NCBI GenBank assembly: GCA_011800155.1
Contig: CM022374.1
Span: 1,116,001 to 1,180,000 of the forward strand
DNA: 64,000 bases
From: Flammulina velutipes
Lineage: Eukaryota > Basidiomycota > Agaricomycetes > Agaricales > Physalacriaceae
Reading direction: 5' to 3'
A model generated the notes under the pieces. That model did no database searches. It was not told the origin of the DNA and saw only the letters and a program-made list of their open reading frames with translations. Every line of letters starts with the position of its first letter. The first letter of the stretch is position 1. Positions 16,576 to 29,093 of the stretch are shown here, piece after piece. The position numbers were made by a program, and so were the translations under genes.

Positions 16576-16972
16576 GGCAAAGAAACTCGCGCAAAGTACC
16601 AGACAGTGAGCGGGCTAAAGAATTGGAAAGACGACGAGACCGGTCGCTCTGCGCCTCGTCACGTCAAAGTATCCTGCTGGAGAATACGCAAAGGGAGACC
16701 GATACAAAAGGAGAGAACAAAAACCGAAACGATGTAGAAAGAAACGAAAAGGGATCCGAAACAAAAAACTCCGCGCCGATTCCGAGCCATAAATGAAACG
16801 ATATTTGACTGTATTTACGATCCGTTTGCAATTGCTCTCCTCTCTTGCTGATGTACTTCGATTGAGAGCGCGGAGCGTGTATGTAGTACAGAAGTATGAC
16901 ATGCTGGGTCCTTCTCGAACACCAGCCAGTCGTCCTCGCAACCATCACCCAACCCTGTGGCAACGACAAGGT
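16576..16972. other. intergenic (promoter of receptor gene, 3' end of pol eta)
   Basis: About 400 bp between the start of the receptor gene and the stop of RAD30, both on the minus strand. No gene seen. Confidence 0.5.
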
Positions 16973-19305
16973 TCACCTCCGTGTGAAAAACTTTTCAATT
17001 CCTTCAACGTCCTTCTTGCGTTTCTTCTTCTTCGCAGGCTGCCTCGGTGGCGTCTGGTCGTCAGGCTGGCCAGCAAGATCCTTAGCGAAATGCCAATCAT
17101 CATGCTCCATCCTGAGCACGGCGAGAGCACCATCTGAATCAACATCGTCCCCGCTTGATGGACTTGACAGTTCAAACTCCTTGCCGCATCGAGAACAAGT
17201 GTATGAGGTCTGGTCAGCAGCCTCGACTTGATCACCCTCTCTCGGACGTTTACTACTATTCTTGAAGAAGCCTTCAATGCGTTGCAGTCCAGACTCGACC
17301 GTTTCTATACCTGTGAAGGCCAATTGCACATTCGTTACCTCCATGACAGAAGAGTTCCCAACGAGTTCTCTCCATAACTTATCCCCCGCCGAAGCGATAT
17401 AATCAACGTCGAAATCGCGATTGAACGCGAAGGCTGCTTGCTTCGACCGCGATACATCATAACCTGTGCTAGATTCATATCGCGAAACCCAACCCAATTA
17501 ATACACTTACCCTTGCGAGCATGCAACACTATAGTCTTCGGCCATAAATTTGGGTTTGCTTCCCGAGCATCTTTAAGGCGCAAGGCCAGTTCGGCGGACA
17601 GAACTCTGATCCAGTGGTACCCTTCACCGGCCTTGGTAATTGGTTGAGGGAGATTCTTCGACGCCAGCATACTCTTGTTCACAATCGACTTGGCTTTGAC
17701 TACGGGATGATTAACAAGGGAAAAGGGTATGTAGAGGCGCCCGGTGACTCGCCTTCTGAACGATCTATGCCTCTGCAAATATTATGAGATGCGAACAAAA
17801 CATTTTCTGATTTCTATCTCACCGGAGTATTTCATACACCCAGATAGCACCCTCCCCAAACTTCTGTTGCATATCATCTACAAGAGGAAAGGTCAATCAA
17901 CATGATATGCCGCCGGTCAAAGCTGAACCTACCTAAGCTTATGGAGCTGGAGAATTGGTTAGTATTACGAGATGACGTTCAATACAGACGAAGAAGGTAC
18001 GAACAGTAAGTCTTCCACTTTGGACACATCATACTCTTTCGCAAGCGCGTCTCCGAGTTTGCCACCCAGAAATCGTATCTATTTGGATCAGCAACGCGGA
18101 TCTGTTCTACCGCCACAGATTCATACCTTCTGGAATTCCATAGGCTTTAAGTATGATGGAATAGCGACATTCCGCAGAATACTCTTCAACAAGGATTAGG
18201 TTTGACTATGTCTGGGCTAGACTAGAGTGACTAGAGTTGCACCTGACTATTCGGTTTGCGATATGACGCGCTCAACTGGCAAGTAAATTGATGACCGCAC
18301 AAAATCACTCGACGGGAAACACACCTTTGCGAGAAATTTGTTGCGTGCGATACCCTATGTATGTCCAATGTAAAAAAATGGGGTTAGGAGAGGAGAAGCA
18401 GGTCAACGAACAGCTGATAGCGTGTATCCGAGTTTCGTCCGGATTTCTTCTCTTGCGCTGTGCATCAGTTCAGCAGCGATGGCCAGTGCGACGTCATGCC
18501 ATGTGGTAAAATCATCTGTGGAAGACGTCGATGATGTAGATTCATCCCTGATGATATGCCCCAATCCTTCCCATTGAACTGCCGGTGGTGGCGGAAGGGG
18601 GGTATCTGGACTGTCCTCTGGGACCTCGGCGAGGTACGGGTATCGTTCAAGGAGAAGTTTCCGCACGGGTTTGGTGAAATCTATAAAGGCTTCATCTATA
18701 GATGCCTTTTCTTCGGTGCTTTGTGTTGAGAAGTTGCAACATAACCAGGAAATGGGCTCACCTATCTCCGCGTCCGGGAGCAGATCCTGGAACATAGCAT
18801 GTATTTTCGCACTTTCTCTCCGGTAGAAGTCGAGCGAAACCTAATCAGGTGAATGAGTCTATGTGTGGCGCATCGAACATGCCGTAAAGATATTTACCTT
18901 GTGAGTCCGAGCATCAATGTTGTCCCAGTAACCTGGCTCCTTGTCGCCCTCCCTATACGTAGCAACATGAACGACCATGAGTTCTGGACATCGAACTTTG
19001 GCATCCTTGACCTTTTGCATTCGAGATATGCCGAACTTTCGGGCCGGATAGTTGACTGCTATCATTGCCCCCCACTGTACCACAACTAGAGGTTTATCTG
19101 TAACTCCAAGACGAAGCATTTCGCACGCAGCATAGAACGCGTCACTATCGCAAAGGGCAATTACGCGGAGAGGATCTCTGACGCCTTGGTTTTGTGAATG
19201 GAGTTGCCGATATGTGATGGTTGGAAAGAGATCATCGTAGGCGTTTTCGATGTCTGTGGCACGTTCTTTGCCTTTCCGGGATTTTGTGGGCGACGCTGGG
19301 GCCAT
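16973..19305 (-). CDS. RAD30: DNA polymerase eta (Y-family translesion polymerase)
   Basis: Starts MAPASPTKSRKGKERATDIE; the catalytic N-terminus contains VIALCDSDAFYAACEMLRLG (first metal-binding Asp) and WGAMIAVNYPARKFGISRMQ. The palm has EKASIDEAFIDFTKPVRKLL, the conserved SxDExF catalytic motif. After splicing, the finger/thumb reads GIARNKFLAK, LSASYRKPNSQ, SILRNVAIPSYLKPMEFQK and IRFLGGKLGDALAKEYDVS. Near the C-terminus sit a CSRCGKEFEL zinc-binding segment with a downstream His (UBZ-like) and the terminal PIP-box GIEKFFTRR, which binds PCNA. The enzyme bypasses UV lesions such as thymine dimers in the nucleus. All Y-family motifs are present. An ACGCGT box lies 64 bp upstream of the start. 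Confidence 0.95.
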
Positions 19306-19875
19306 CGAAGAGTAATTGAGGACTATCGAGGATGACGGTTAAGAGCAAGTGACGTTAGGCGTGACATAACGCGTCGCGTCGGGTTGATTCAACAATTGAC
19401 AATGTCAATGGGCGCGTAAACGTATGCGTAGTTTTGGATTATTTACCTCTAAACGCGGTAGCATAAATTCATGCACTGTGCCAACGTGGAGAAATTTCGT
19501 TGACGTTCGAGCAGACCAATTGGCAATTAAAGCGATGCCTGAATCGAGGACGTTTTGATGCGTCATGATGGTCTTCCAGGCACTTGTGTCTGCGCAAAGC
19601 GGGGTTGTGCTCTCACAGCTTGCACAAGTAGGGCGATGCTCGCAGCAAGGCTAGTATATCCGCCATACAACCCTTGACATTTATATACACAACATTGGTA
19701 ATCACATGTGGATTCTAATGCGTTGCAAAGGCGGATGTCAATGACGAATAGACACGCTCTGATTGGAGCCCGAAACTGTCTTAAAGTACGTACATTCCGC
19801 ACATTCAGAATGCTCATCTTCTCACACTTTCCTAGACGCCTATCGCGTCTTGTCACCTACCACCATCTTCGAAAA
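19306..19875. other. divergent promoter region RAD30 / AIF-like gene
   Basis: 570 bp between two divergent starts. It contains an MCB-like ACGCGT box near RAD30 and, close to the AIF-like start, a probable 5'UTR intron at about 19789-19841 (GTACGT..CCTAG). Confidence 0.55.
19369..19374. promoter_or_regulatory. MCB-like ACGCGT element upstream of RAD30
   Basis: Perfect ACGCGT followed by a second CGCGT-like core, 64 bp upstream of the RAD30 ATG. In fungi this hexamer is bound by MBF, which drives G1/S expression of replication and repair genes. Function here is inferred from sequence and position only. Confidence 0.4.
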
Positions 19876-22293
19876 ATGTCCCAAGCTAAATCGATCGCCG
19901 TCCTTGACGAATCCGAGCTCAACGATGGAGAAATGTGTGTTTCTTGAAGCTTCTGTGTTTCCCATGCTCATCATTACTGATTTCTAGGAAAGAAGTCGCG
20001 TTCGAAAAGGGCAAGGTGCTTGTTTCCCGTTTGGGTGACAAGATACACGCAACGAGTGCATTCTGCACTCATTACGGCGCTCCGTTGGCCAAAGGTGTCC
20101 TCAGTTATGATGGATCTGTTAGATGGTGAGTGAAGCTTGTCTCAGGATGTGCGCGTTCTAAATTGTTTCACAGCCCATGGCACGGCGGTTGGTCAAGATC
20201 TCTGTAGTCCTGTGCTATATCTCTGATTCCTCATTGTGAATAGCTTGTTTCAATGTCTGCACTGGAGATATCGGTATGTGGTTATCATCAGAGCGAGGAT
20301 GAATCTTATTGTGCTTGCATAGAGGATGCCCCTGCCCCCGCTGGAATACACTCGTTTGAAGCTCACGTCTCAGATGGCAAAATCTATGTCACCGCCAATC
20401 CGGACCACACCACCCCCGAGAATAAGTCTCGTCCGCCGAAGCTGTCTACCACGGGATTCGACGCTGTCGGAAAGGGCACCATCATCATTGGAGGAGGCGC
20501 TGGAGCATTTGGGGTCATGGAGAGTCTGAGAAATGTGCGAGTATTGAAATATTGATAGAAACCATGATTCTTACCTCTTTCAGTCGGGCTACAAATTCCC
20601 CATCACCATTCTTTCCAAAGAACCTCATACGCCCATTGATAGGTGCGTCGTTGAGTCGCATTATGATGGACCTGCTGGATGTTTACCTTTTCCCTAGGAC
20701 AAAGCTGAGCAAAGCCCTCATTACCGATGCATCCAAGATAGAATGGAAGAACGCTGCGGAGATGAAGATCAAGTTTGGCACCAACATCCGGACAGGCGTT
20801 GTAATTACCGTCATATCTCATCTCCTCCACGTTGGCTAACGCGTTCGTGTAGACGGTGACCTCTCTGGACCTTGTTAACAAGAAGGTCGTCATTGACGAG
20901 AAAGATACCCTCATCTATGACCGTTTGGTGCTCTCGACTGGTGGAACCTCGCGCCGTCTCCCTGTACCAGGGGCTGACCTAGAGAACGTCTACACCCTGC
21001 GTGGTATCGAGGATTCGAAGAAGATAGACGCCGGTTTGTCATCCCTCGCTCGTCGTAATACTTCATGCCTGATTTTGGTTTACAGCGGCTCAGAAGGGCA
21101 AAAGAATGGTAGTCATTGGCAGTTCATTCATTGGTTTGGAGCTCGTTGCTGCTGTCTCGAAACGAGGGCTCGCTTCCATCGACGTTATCGGACTGGATGA
21201 AGTCCCATTCGAAGCAGTCTTGGGCAAGGTTGTCGGGGCAGGTCTTATGAAGGTCGGGGTTTCTGCCCTTTCCATTCATTAACTAGTCACTTACTACCAA
21301 ACCAGTACCACGAATCGCAAGGTGTCAAGTTCCACATGAAGAGCAAAGTCGATAAAATCGTTGCTAGCGAGGAGAACGATAAACTGGCTACCGGAGTCGT
21401 CGTCAATGGCGAGACCTTGACTGCTGACGTTGTCATCATGGCTGTCGGAGTGTCACCAGCTACGGAGCTACTGAGAGGACTAGTGGACCTAGAGAAGGAT
21501 GGTGGTGTCAAGGTCGATGAATACTTCCGAGTGGTCAACGTTCCAGCAGGTGTCAAAAATGTCTTTGCCATTGGTTAGTACCTTTCTATCAGGCCTTCCA
21601 TATCTCATACAACATTTGAATAGGTGACATTGCATACGCACCCCAAATTCCGGGCTCTTCCAAACATGTTCGCATAGAACATTGGGACGTGCGTTAATAT
21701 ATTTCAATAATGGGCCATAAACTCACTTGCGTCTAGGTGGCCACGAACCACGGTCGTGTGCTCGGGCAGACCATTGCCACTGAGCCGACTATATATGACA
21801 AAGTTCCCATCTTTTGGAGCGCTCGCAAGTTCCATTTTGTTCTTTGTCTGACCCAAGCTTATATATCATCGCAGAGGGTCAGCAGCTAAGGTACTGTGGC
21901 TACGGTGCTGGATACGAGGATGTCATCATCAAAGGGAATCCTGGGGAGATGAAGGTGAAGTGATATCTCTATCTTTGAACCGTGTGTTGACTATCTCCCG
22001 CGCAGTTCATTGCCTACTATGTATCGGCAGGCAAGATAATCGCTGTGTGCAGGTACGCCCGCCGGGTTTTGTCCACTATCTCTTTATCTCAATACACCCC
22101 TGTTTAAAGTATGCAAAACGACCCCGTAGTCAGTAAGGCCGTCGATTTGTTCAGGCTAGGCAAGATGCCTTCGCCCGAAGAAGTCCGGGGTGGCTTGGTG
22201 AGTTCCTATACTTGTCTGAGTTGAATTAATCTGACCGCCGTGTAGGATCTTTTGAGCATCGACATTTCGTCTCAGAACGCAGCCTCGGCTTAA
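19876..22293 (+). CDS. Rieske-type AIF-like NAD(P)H oxidoreductase
   Basis: Starts MSQAKSIAVLDESELNDGEM. The N-terminus is a Rieske [2Fe-2S] domain: CTHYGAPLAKG and, after splicing, CPWHGACFNVCTGDI. A pyridine nucleotide-disulfide oxidoreductase module follows, with FAD loop TIIIGGGAGAFGVMESL, a second dinucleotide loop MVVIGSSFIGLELVAAVSK, and the FAD-binding GVKNVFAIGDIAY near 21560-21630. The C-terminus ends ISSQNAASA. This order matches AIFM3/ferredoxin-reductase-like flavoproteins, which pass electrons between NAD(P)H, FAD and the cluster. An in-frame, Arg-rich extension upstream (from ATG 19738) could be a mitochondrial presequence, but it is cut by a good intron consensus, so the downstream ATG was chosen. 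A 14-nt microexon carries the Pro-Trp-His part of the Rieske motif. Confidence 0.88.
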
Positions 22294-22669
22294 TTCCCTT
22301 TTCCCTCTCTTTCCAGACTGTGAAACAAATCAAATGTGTATTATATGTTGTATCAATTTCAATACGTGCAAGGAGGCCATTTTTCTTGAGTGTGGCGTAG
22401 TCTCCATTTCCCATAAGTCATAAGTACAATTCTCCAATCTAGAATTTTGGAGACACCAAAGCCTTTGGCATTGAGAACCATACACTACGACGGTTATCAT
22501 GCTACGCGTCGCAACTACTTCGTCCACGTGGTCGTGCCTTGGTGCGATTCCAACCGGCGTAGTCATCAACTATGACTCTCATCTCGCTGATTCATTCTGG
22601 GGATTTACTGAACCACCGGCATGAGATAGACCTGTCCATTGAAGCTCCTTCGCTTTCGCCGTCAAGTTG
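22294..22669. other. intergenic, same-strand genes
   Basis: About 375 bp between the AIF-like stop and the ABC transporter start. No gene seen. Confidence 0.5.
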
Positions 22670-25600
22670 ATGAACGAAAAATCTTCTATCCAGTCAAAAT
22701 CCGAGCAAGGTAGCACCTTGCATGACCAGGACGAACATGCTATCAACATTCGTCCAGTGTGCGTTTCTATACTCTATCACATTCATTCAACTTAGTTTTT
22801 TTTAGATGGAAACGTGTGCCGTTCCTGTCGATGGAGGCGCCACCACCAAAGACCAGTGTTGAAGAATCGAGCATGATCCCCGAGGCTCAAGCCAACTGGG
22901 TGGACCTCTTAACGTTCGGCTGGTTAACGCCACTTCTCTCCTTGGGCTACGCACGGCCACTCGAAGCCCCGGACTTGTATAAACTGCAGGACCACCGCGG
23001 CGCCGCCTTCATTGGCGACAAGATCACAGAGTCCTTCGAACGCCGACGCGTAGCCGCGGAGGAATACAACGCCCGACTTTTGAGCGGACAGGTCAAGCCT
23101 GGTCTCAAGGCAGTTTGGTGGACGCTTCGAGGTAACCGAGTCGCCAAGGAGAAGCAGTGGCGGGAGAAGGACGGTCAGCGTAAGCCTAGTTTGGTCTATG
23201 CCATGAATGACAGCGTCAAATGGTGGTTCTGGTCCGGTGGTATCCTCAAAGTTATTGGCGACACTGCCTCAGTTACGAGTCCTCTCGTCGTCAAGGTCTG
23301 TTGCTCTCGTTCCAGCTTTGAAGTTTGGCTATTTACCTTCATTGTAGGAAATCATAAAATTCAGCACCCAGTCCTACTCCTCTCATCGGTCGGGCGATTA
23401 CGATTCCATCCCACCCATAGGGAAGGGCATCGGATTCTGCTTCCTACTTTTGGTGTTGCAAGTTATTAGCTCCCTCTGTACTCACCAGTTTTTCTACCGA
23501 GGTGCATCCACCGGAGTTTTGCTGCGCGGAGGCCTAATCAACGCCATCTATTCCCGGTCCCTTCGTCTGTCTTCCCGGGCCCGCTCTAAACTTACCAATG
23601 GCCTCATCATGAACCACATATCCACCGATGTCTCTCGGATCGACTTTTGTGCTGGCTTCTTCCATATGGTACGTGGTGGTATCGAGGTTTGGCCAATCGA
23701 TTAACGATGACATTCTCAGGCATGGACGGCGCCTATCCAGCTCGCCATATGTCTCGTTCTACTCTTGCTCAATTTGGGTCCTAGTGCTCTGGCTGGGTTT
23801 GGTTTCCTGATTCTTGCTGCTCCGGCCCAGACGTGGGTCATGAAGAAGATGTTTGGCTTCCGCGCCAATAGCATGGTGTGGACCGATAAGCGCGCGAAAC
23901 TCCTGCAGGAGCTATTAGGAAGCATGAAAGTTATCAAGTTCTTTGCGTGGGAAGCTCCGTTCTTGCAACGTATACAAGGGTATAGGCGGAAAGAAATGGC
24001 GTAAGTGGCTAGTCGGTTTGATAATTGTGCTTTTCTCACCTTTTTGACAGGTTTATTCGCTCTTTGCTTGTCGTTCGGTCCGCCAACAACGCCGTGGCTA
24101 TCTCGATGCCTGTCCTGGCTGCCGTCTTGTCGTTCATCACATACTCTCTCAGTGGGCATGATATGGACCCGGCCAAGATCTTCACCGCGCTGACGTTGTT
24201 TACGCTGATACGATTCCCTCTGATGTTCCTTCGTAAGCAAGCCTGCGACGTCGACGATCGGACTGTACTTACGTTCTCTGTAGCGATGTCATTATCCTCG
24301 ATTGCCGACGCGGCCAATGCTTCTCAGCGCTTGCATGGAATGTTTACCGGCGAAATTCTCGACGACGATCCTGAAACTGACCTCGACCTCGATGTTGCGT
24401 TGGAAGTTGACAATGTATCGTTTTCTTGGGACGCACCGCCACCTAAAGCCGAGGACGAGAAGAATAAGAAGCATAAGAAAGGAAAACAGACGGAGGAAGT
24501 CAACATACCTGTCGAAGAGGGGGACGTCTTCGAGATGCGAAATATCTCAATGTCTATCCCGCGTGGCAAACTGGTGGCTATCGTCGGTCCCGTCGGTGCG
24601 GGTAAAACCTCGCTCCTCCAAGGTTTCATTGGCGAAATGAGGAGACTTCCGAACGCGAAAGGCGACAAGGGCCGCATTGTGTTTGGAGGGAGTGTTGGGT
24701 ACTGCCCTCAGAGTGCTTGGATCCAGGCAAGTCTCGTTCCTCAGTACGCGCTCTGTCAAGCTAACTTGCCTTCAGAATGCCACCATCCGGGAGAATATCT
24801 GCTTTGGACGACCATTCGACGAAGATAAGTATTGGAAGGCGGTTAAGGATTCTTGTTTGGAGCAAGACTTGGACATGTTGCCCAATGGTGACATGACCGA
24901 AGTTGGAGAGAAGGGAATATCTTTGTCTGGTGGTCAGAAGCAGCGCTTAAGTATCTGCCGTACCGTATACTGCGACGCGGATATCCAGATCTTTGATGTA
25001 AGCGGTGGCGTCAATCTCTCAGGGCAAATACTAAAATAATCGGTGAATAGGACCCTCTATCCGCCCTTGACGCCCATGTTGGCAAGGCCGTATTCCACAA
25101 CGTATTACAGGATTCCTCGACAGGCAAGACGCGCATTCTTGTTACCCACGCGCTGCACTTCCTTCCTCAAGTGGATTACATCTACACTGTCGCTGATGGA
25201 CAGTTAGCGGAGTGGGGCGCATATGATGAGCTGATGCGGAACGATGGGCCATTCAGCAAGTTCTTCAAGGAGTTTGGCAGTAAAGAGGAACAGCACGAGG
25301 AGGAGGAGAAGGAGGAGGAGGCTGATGCCATTGAAAGTGAGGATAAGAAGGACGACGACGCTAAGAGGAAAGCAGCTGTCCGTGGCAATGCAATCATGCA
25401 GAAAGAAGAGCGCAACACTGGTTCGATAAGCGGGACTGTGTATAAGGAGTATTTGAAAGCAGGGAAAGGATACCTGGTACTGCCGGTGCTGGTGCTTTCT
25501 TTAGTATTCGTTCAGGCTACCTCTGTGATGTCGTCATATTGGTGAGTGGTTGGCTCATGAGGCGCGATTCAAACTCTAATGGTCATGGTATAGGCTGGTG

Positions 25601-28062
25601 TATTGGCAAGAGCGGTATGTCCTGGAAGCCGATCATTGTCAATAGGATCTAACAGGTACTATCTAGGGAATGGAATCAAACGCAAGGCTTCTACGTGAGC
25701 AACAGTTTCGACTTTTCGGGAGAGCTGTAACTGACTTTTGACAGATGGGGATCTATGCCGGGCTTGGAGTTGCTCAAGCGGTCTCGTTCTTTGTCATGGG
25801 CAGTACGTTTGCCATGTTGACGTTCTTTGCGTCTCAGAAGTTGCATAGTGTGAGTCGAGGCTCTCCGTTATCCCCTGATAGTTATCTTATGTTCCTTTAG
25901 CTCTCTATTCAACGGGTTATGCACGCTCCGATGTCATTTTTCGAGACCACGGTACGTCAATTAGTATGTCGAGTTGACCGAAGATCTAATCATTGTGTAG
26001 CCGCTGGGTCGTATCATGAATCGCTTCTCCAAGGATATTGATACCATCGACAACACTCTCGGGGGTATGTTCATCTTGATCAACGCAACTTGGAACCCAT
26101 TCTAATATACTGACTAGACTCACTGCGCATGCTTACTGCTACCTTTTCCAACATCCTGGGAGCTATCATACTAATCGGCATCATCATTCCCTGGTTCTTG
26201 ATCGGCGTGTTCTCTATTCTTATTGTATACGTATACGCGGCTATCTTCTATCGTGCGAGTGCCCGAGAGCTCAAAGTAAGCTCCCTTCTGGTTACTTCAG
26301 AAACATACTGACAACGGTACCGCCTCAGCGACTGGACGCAGTTCTGCGCTCTTCGCTCTATTCGCACTTCTCGGAGTCATTGTCTGGTCTAGCTACCATC
26401 CGAGCCTATGGAGAATCGAAGCGATTCTTGAAGGAGAATGAAGATCGCGTAGATGTTGAGAATAGGGCATATTGGTTGACCGTCACCAATCAGGTATGTG
26501 CTCCCAACTACACAGTTATTGGTGGGTTTCTCACAGTTGTTACAGCGCTGGCTCGGAGTCCGGCTGGATTTCTTGGGAGCTCTTCTAACATTTATCGTCG
26601 CCATACTCGCTGTGGCGACACGCTTCACGATCTCGCCTTCTCAGACTGGTGTCGTTCTATCTTACATTCTCAGCGTGCAACAAGCGTTAGTATCCTCTCT
26701 TTCTCAACGATGTTCCCCTTTTTTTGACGCGCAATATATAGATTCGGATGGCTCGTTCGTCAGAGTGCTGAAGTCGAGAATGACATGAATTCTGTGGAGC
26801 GTGTTGTTTACTACGCTACTGAAGTCGACCAGGAGGCGCCACACGACATGCCTAGTACGAAGCCCCCAGAGTCGTGGCCCAATGCTGGACGGGTGGAAAT
26901 CAAGGACATGGTGTTTAATTATCGTCCGGAGCTCCCACCGGTACTGAAAGGTATGTGGCCAGTGTAAGCTGACTTTGAACTGACTGATCAATTGCGCTTA
27001 GGAGTTTCGATGACCGTGAACGCGGGAGAGAAGATTGGTATTGTTGGGAGGTAAAATGTTCGTTACATTCTTTTACGCGCCAACTGACGCGAGTTGTACA
27101 GGACTGGTGCTGGAAAAAGTTCCATCATGTCGGCTTTGTACCGGCTAGTCGAGCTCACGTCTGGGTCAATTACGATTGACGGAATCGATATATCGACTCT
27201 GGGATTGACCGACTTGCGAAAGAGCCTATCTATCATTCCTCAGGATGCAGTCAGTGGATTTTATTGTTCTGGAAACTACTGACTGATGTGTTTCTATAGC
27301 TGCTTTGTACGTGGATGTTTCCCTAGTTGTGACTTTTCGCTGACTTTTCGTTTCTATAGTCTCGGGTACTCTGAGATCAAACCTTGATCCCTTCGGACTA
27401 CATGACGATGCTATACTTTGGGACGCGTTGAAGAGGTCTTATCTCGTGGACAATGTAAAAGAGGATCCTGAAATTCCGAGTGGTGCCCAGACGCCGCCTA
27501 CCAGTCGATTCAATCTGGACACTGTCGTCGAGGACGAGGGAGTTAATCTTTCCATTGGACAACGTTCACTGGTATCATTGGCTCGAGCCCTTGTCAAGAA
27601 CTCAAAGATCCTCATTCTGGATGAGGCAACCGGTACGTGAAACTCCTAAACCCTCAGATGTACCCTTCAACTCAGTGATATATAGCATCGGTGGATTACG
27701 AAACAGATCGAAATATACAAGATACGATCGCTAATGAATTCGCGGACAGGACGATATTGTGTATTGCTCGTACGTTTACTCGTTCTCTCTCATGCGTGGC
27801 TCACATTGACTGAATTATGCTTTTTTCTAGACCGTTTACGAACCATTATTGCTTATGACCGGATATGTGTTCTCGATGCCGGCCAAATTGCTGTATGTCA
27901 CGGTTTCTTTTTGTGAGCGACGACTGACCTTTCTCTCAGGAATTCGATACACCTACCAACCTATATAATACGGATGGCATTTTTAGAGGAATGTGCGACC
28001 GCTCGTCTATTACGCTGGATGACATTAGACTGGCACATAAAATGAAGACTTCATATATATAA
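22670..28062 (+). CDS. ABCC/MRP-type full ABC transporter (Yor1-like)
   Basis: Starts [20 protein letters not shown]; the first intron (GTGCGT at about 22758) joins in phase to VWKRVPFLS. Layout is TMD1-NBD1-TMD2-NBD2 without the extra N-terminal TMD0, about 1,400 residues. NBD1 has Walker [16 protein letters not shown], signature [14 protein letters not shown] and a Walker B ending in DDPLSALD. NBD2 has Walker [16 protein letters not shown], signature [18 protein letters not shown] and Walker [13 protein letters not shown], with H-loop CIAHRLRT. The N-terminal region carries the short-MRP signature [20 protein letters not shown]. Such pumps export organic anions and xenobiotics from plasma or vacuole membranes. 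Many introns are present, including a 7-nt microexon at 27300-27306. No drug or substrate can be assigned. Confidence 0.93.
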
Positions 28063-28096
28063 TCTGGATTCTGGGGATTTAAGGGACTGTAGCATA

Positions 28097-28110
28097 CATA
28101 TATATATATA
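28097..28110. repeat. (TA)n run
   Basis: Alternating TA of seven units just downstream of the ABC transporter stop; may lie in its 3'UTR or polyadenylation region. Confidence 0.8.
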
Positions 28111-28501
28111 GCATTTCATTTTGTGTTCAATGAATGAGCGTGGCTATTGTCGTCCCGAAATCTTCCAGCAGCGAACTTGGACGTTCGAACATTTGAACTT
28201 AGGAAGGCAACGACACCACCGAAAACTGTCGGTGTATAAAAAATTGAGCACCTCACACAGAAAAGTCCCTCACATCATGATATATTTTACTGTTATTAAT
28301 ATTATGAAGGATAACGTTGGAAGTCCTTACTTTCCAACTCCAGCCTGGCTGCCTGCATTGAGGAGCTTCCAGTGGCTCTCAAAGCTCTGATAAATTTTCT
28401 AAAAATGCATTGCGCATGATAAATATTTTCAATACTCTCAGAGGCAGTTAAGGACCATGTGTGTGCACCAGTAGTCCAAGTACGCAGAACAATGTTAAAG
28501 T

Positions 28502-28545
28502 GTGACACTGACTGACACTGATGTCTACTGTGACACTCTGTGACC
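28502..28545. repeat. short degenerate repeat of TGACACT
   Basis: Three copies of TGACACT within about 45 bp, plus a truncated TGACC copy at the end. A local minisatellite-like patch of unknown role. Confidence 0.6.
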
Positions 28546-29093
28546 AGACTACCAGGATCATGTATTGTATCTCCTATGCTCAGTCAAGGTCCGTAAAATA
28601 CAGCTGAGTATCTGAAAAATACAAAAAATACCATATCGTTGTCTTTGGGCTATTTTCAGAATTTTAAGAAGTTCTGGAAGCTCTCGAGCTGGGTCAATGT
28701 GTTCAACTTCATAGCTGACATGTTGCGGTATCGTATCCGACGTGCATAAATCTGAGTTAGATTTGAATACCTTTCTGTAATTCTCCGGGACCAAATGGTC
28801 AAGTTTTAGCTCTACGAATCCGATTCAACCGCATGAAAAACTGCGCCACTAAGGATGTCTGCCAGGAATGTCCCCTTTGGGCTAGGTGTCAGGTGTCTGG
28901 TCGTAAAGGACTTGGAGCATCGGATAGATGGGAAACATGATAATCATTCTAAGGACCTATATTTACAGTAAGAAAAAGGTAGGAGGGGAGGCGCCATTCA
29001 TAAACACTTCCGTTTTCTTTCCTTTCCTTTTTGGGATTTTATTTTCGAACAATTTGATGATGTCAGATCCGAAACTTACCCGAAACGCTGCTT

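Larger units (their letters stand above)
28063..29093. other. intergenic region without a recognised gene
   Basis: About 1 kb between same-strand genes. It contains an AT dinucleotide run, a cluster of TGACACT repeats and scattered short frames lacking similarity. Confidence 0.5.

Noticed and set aside
17972..18199. Plus-strand frame inside RAD30
   Set aside because: Antisense to conserved finger/thumb exons of polymerase eta.
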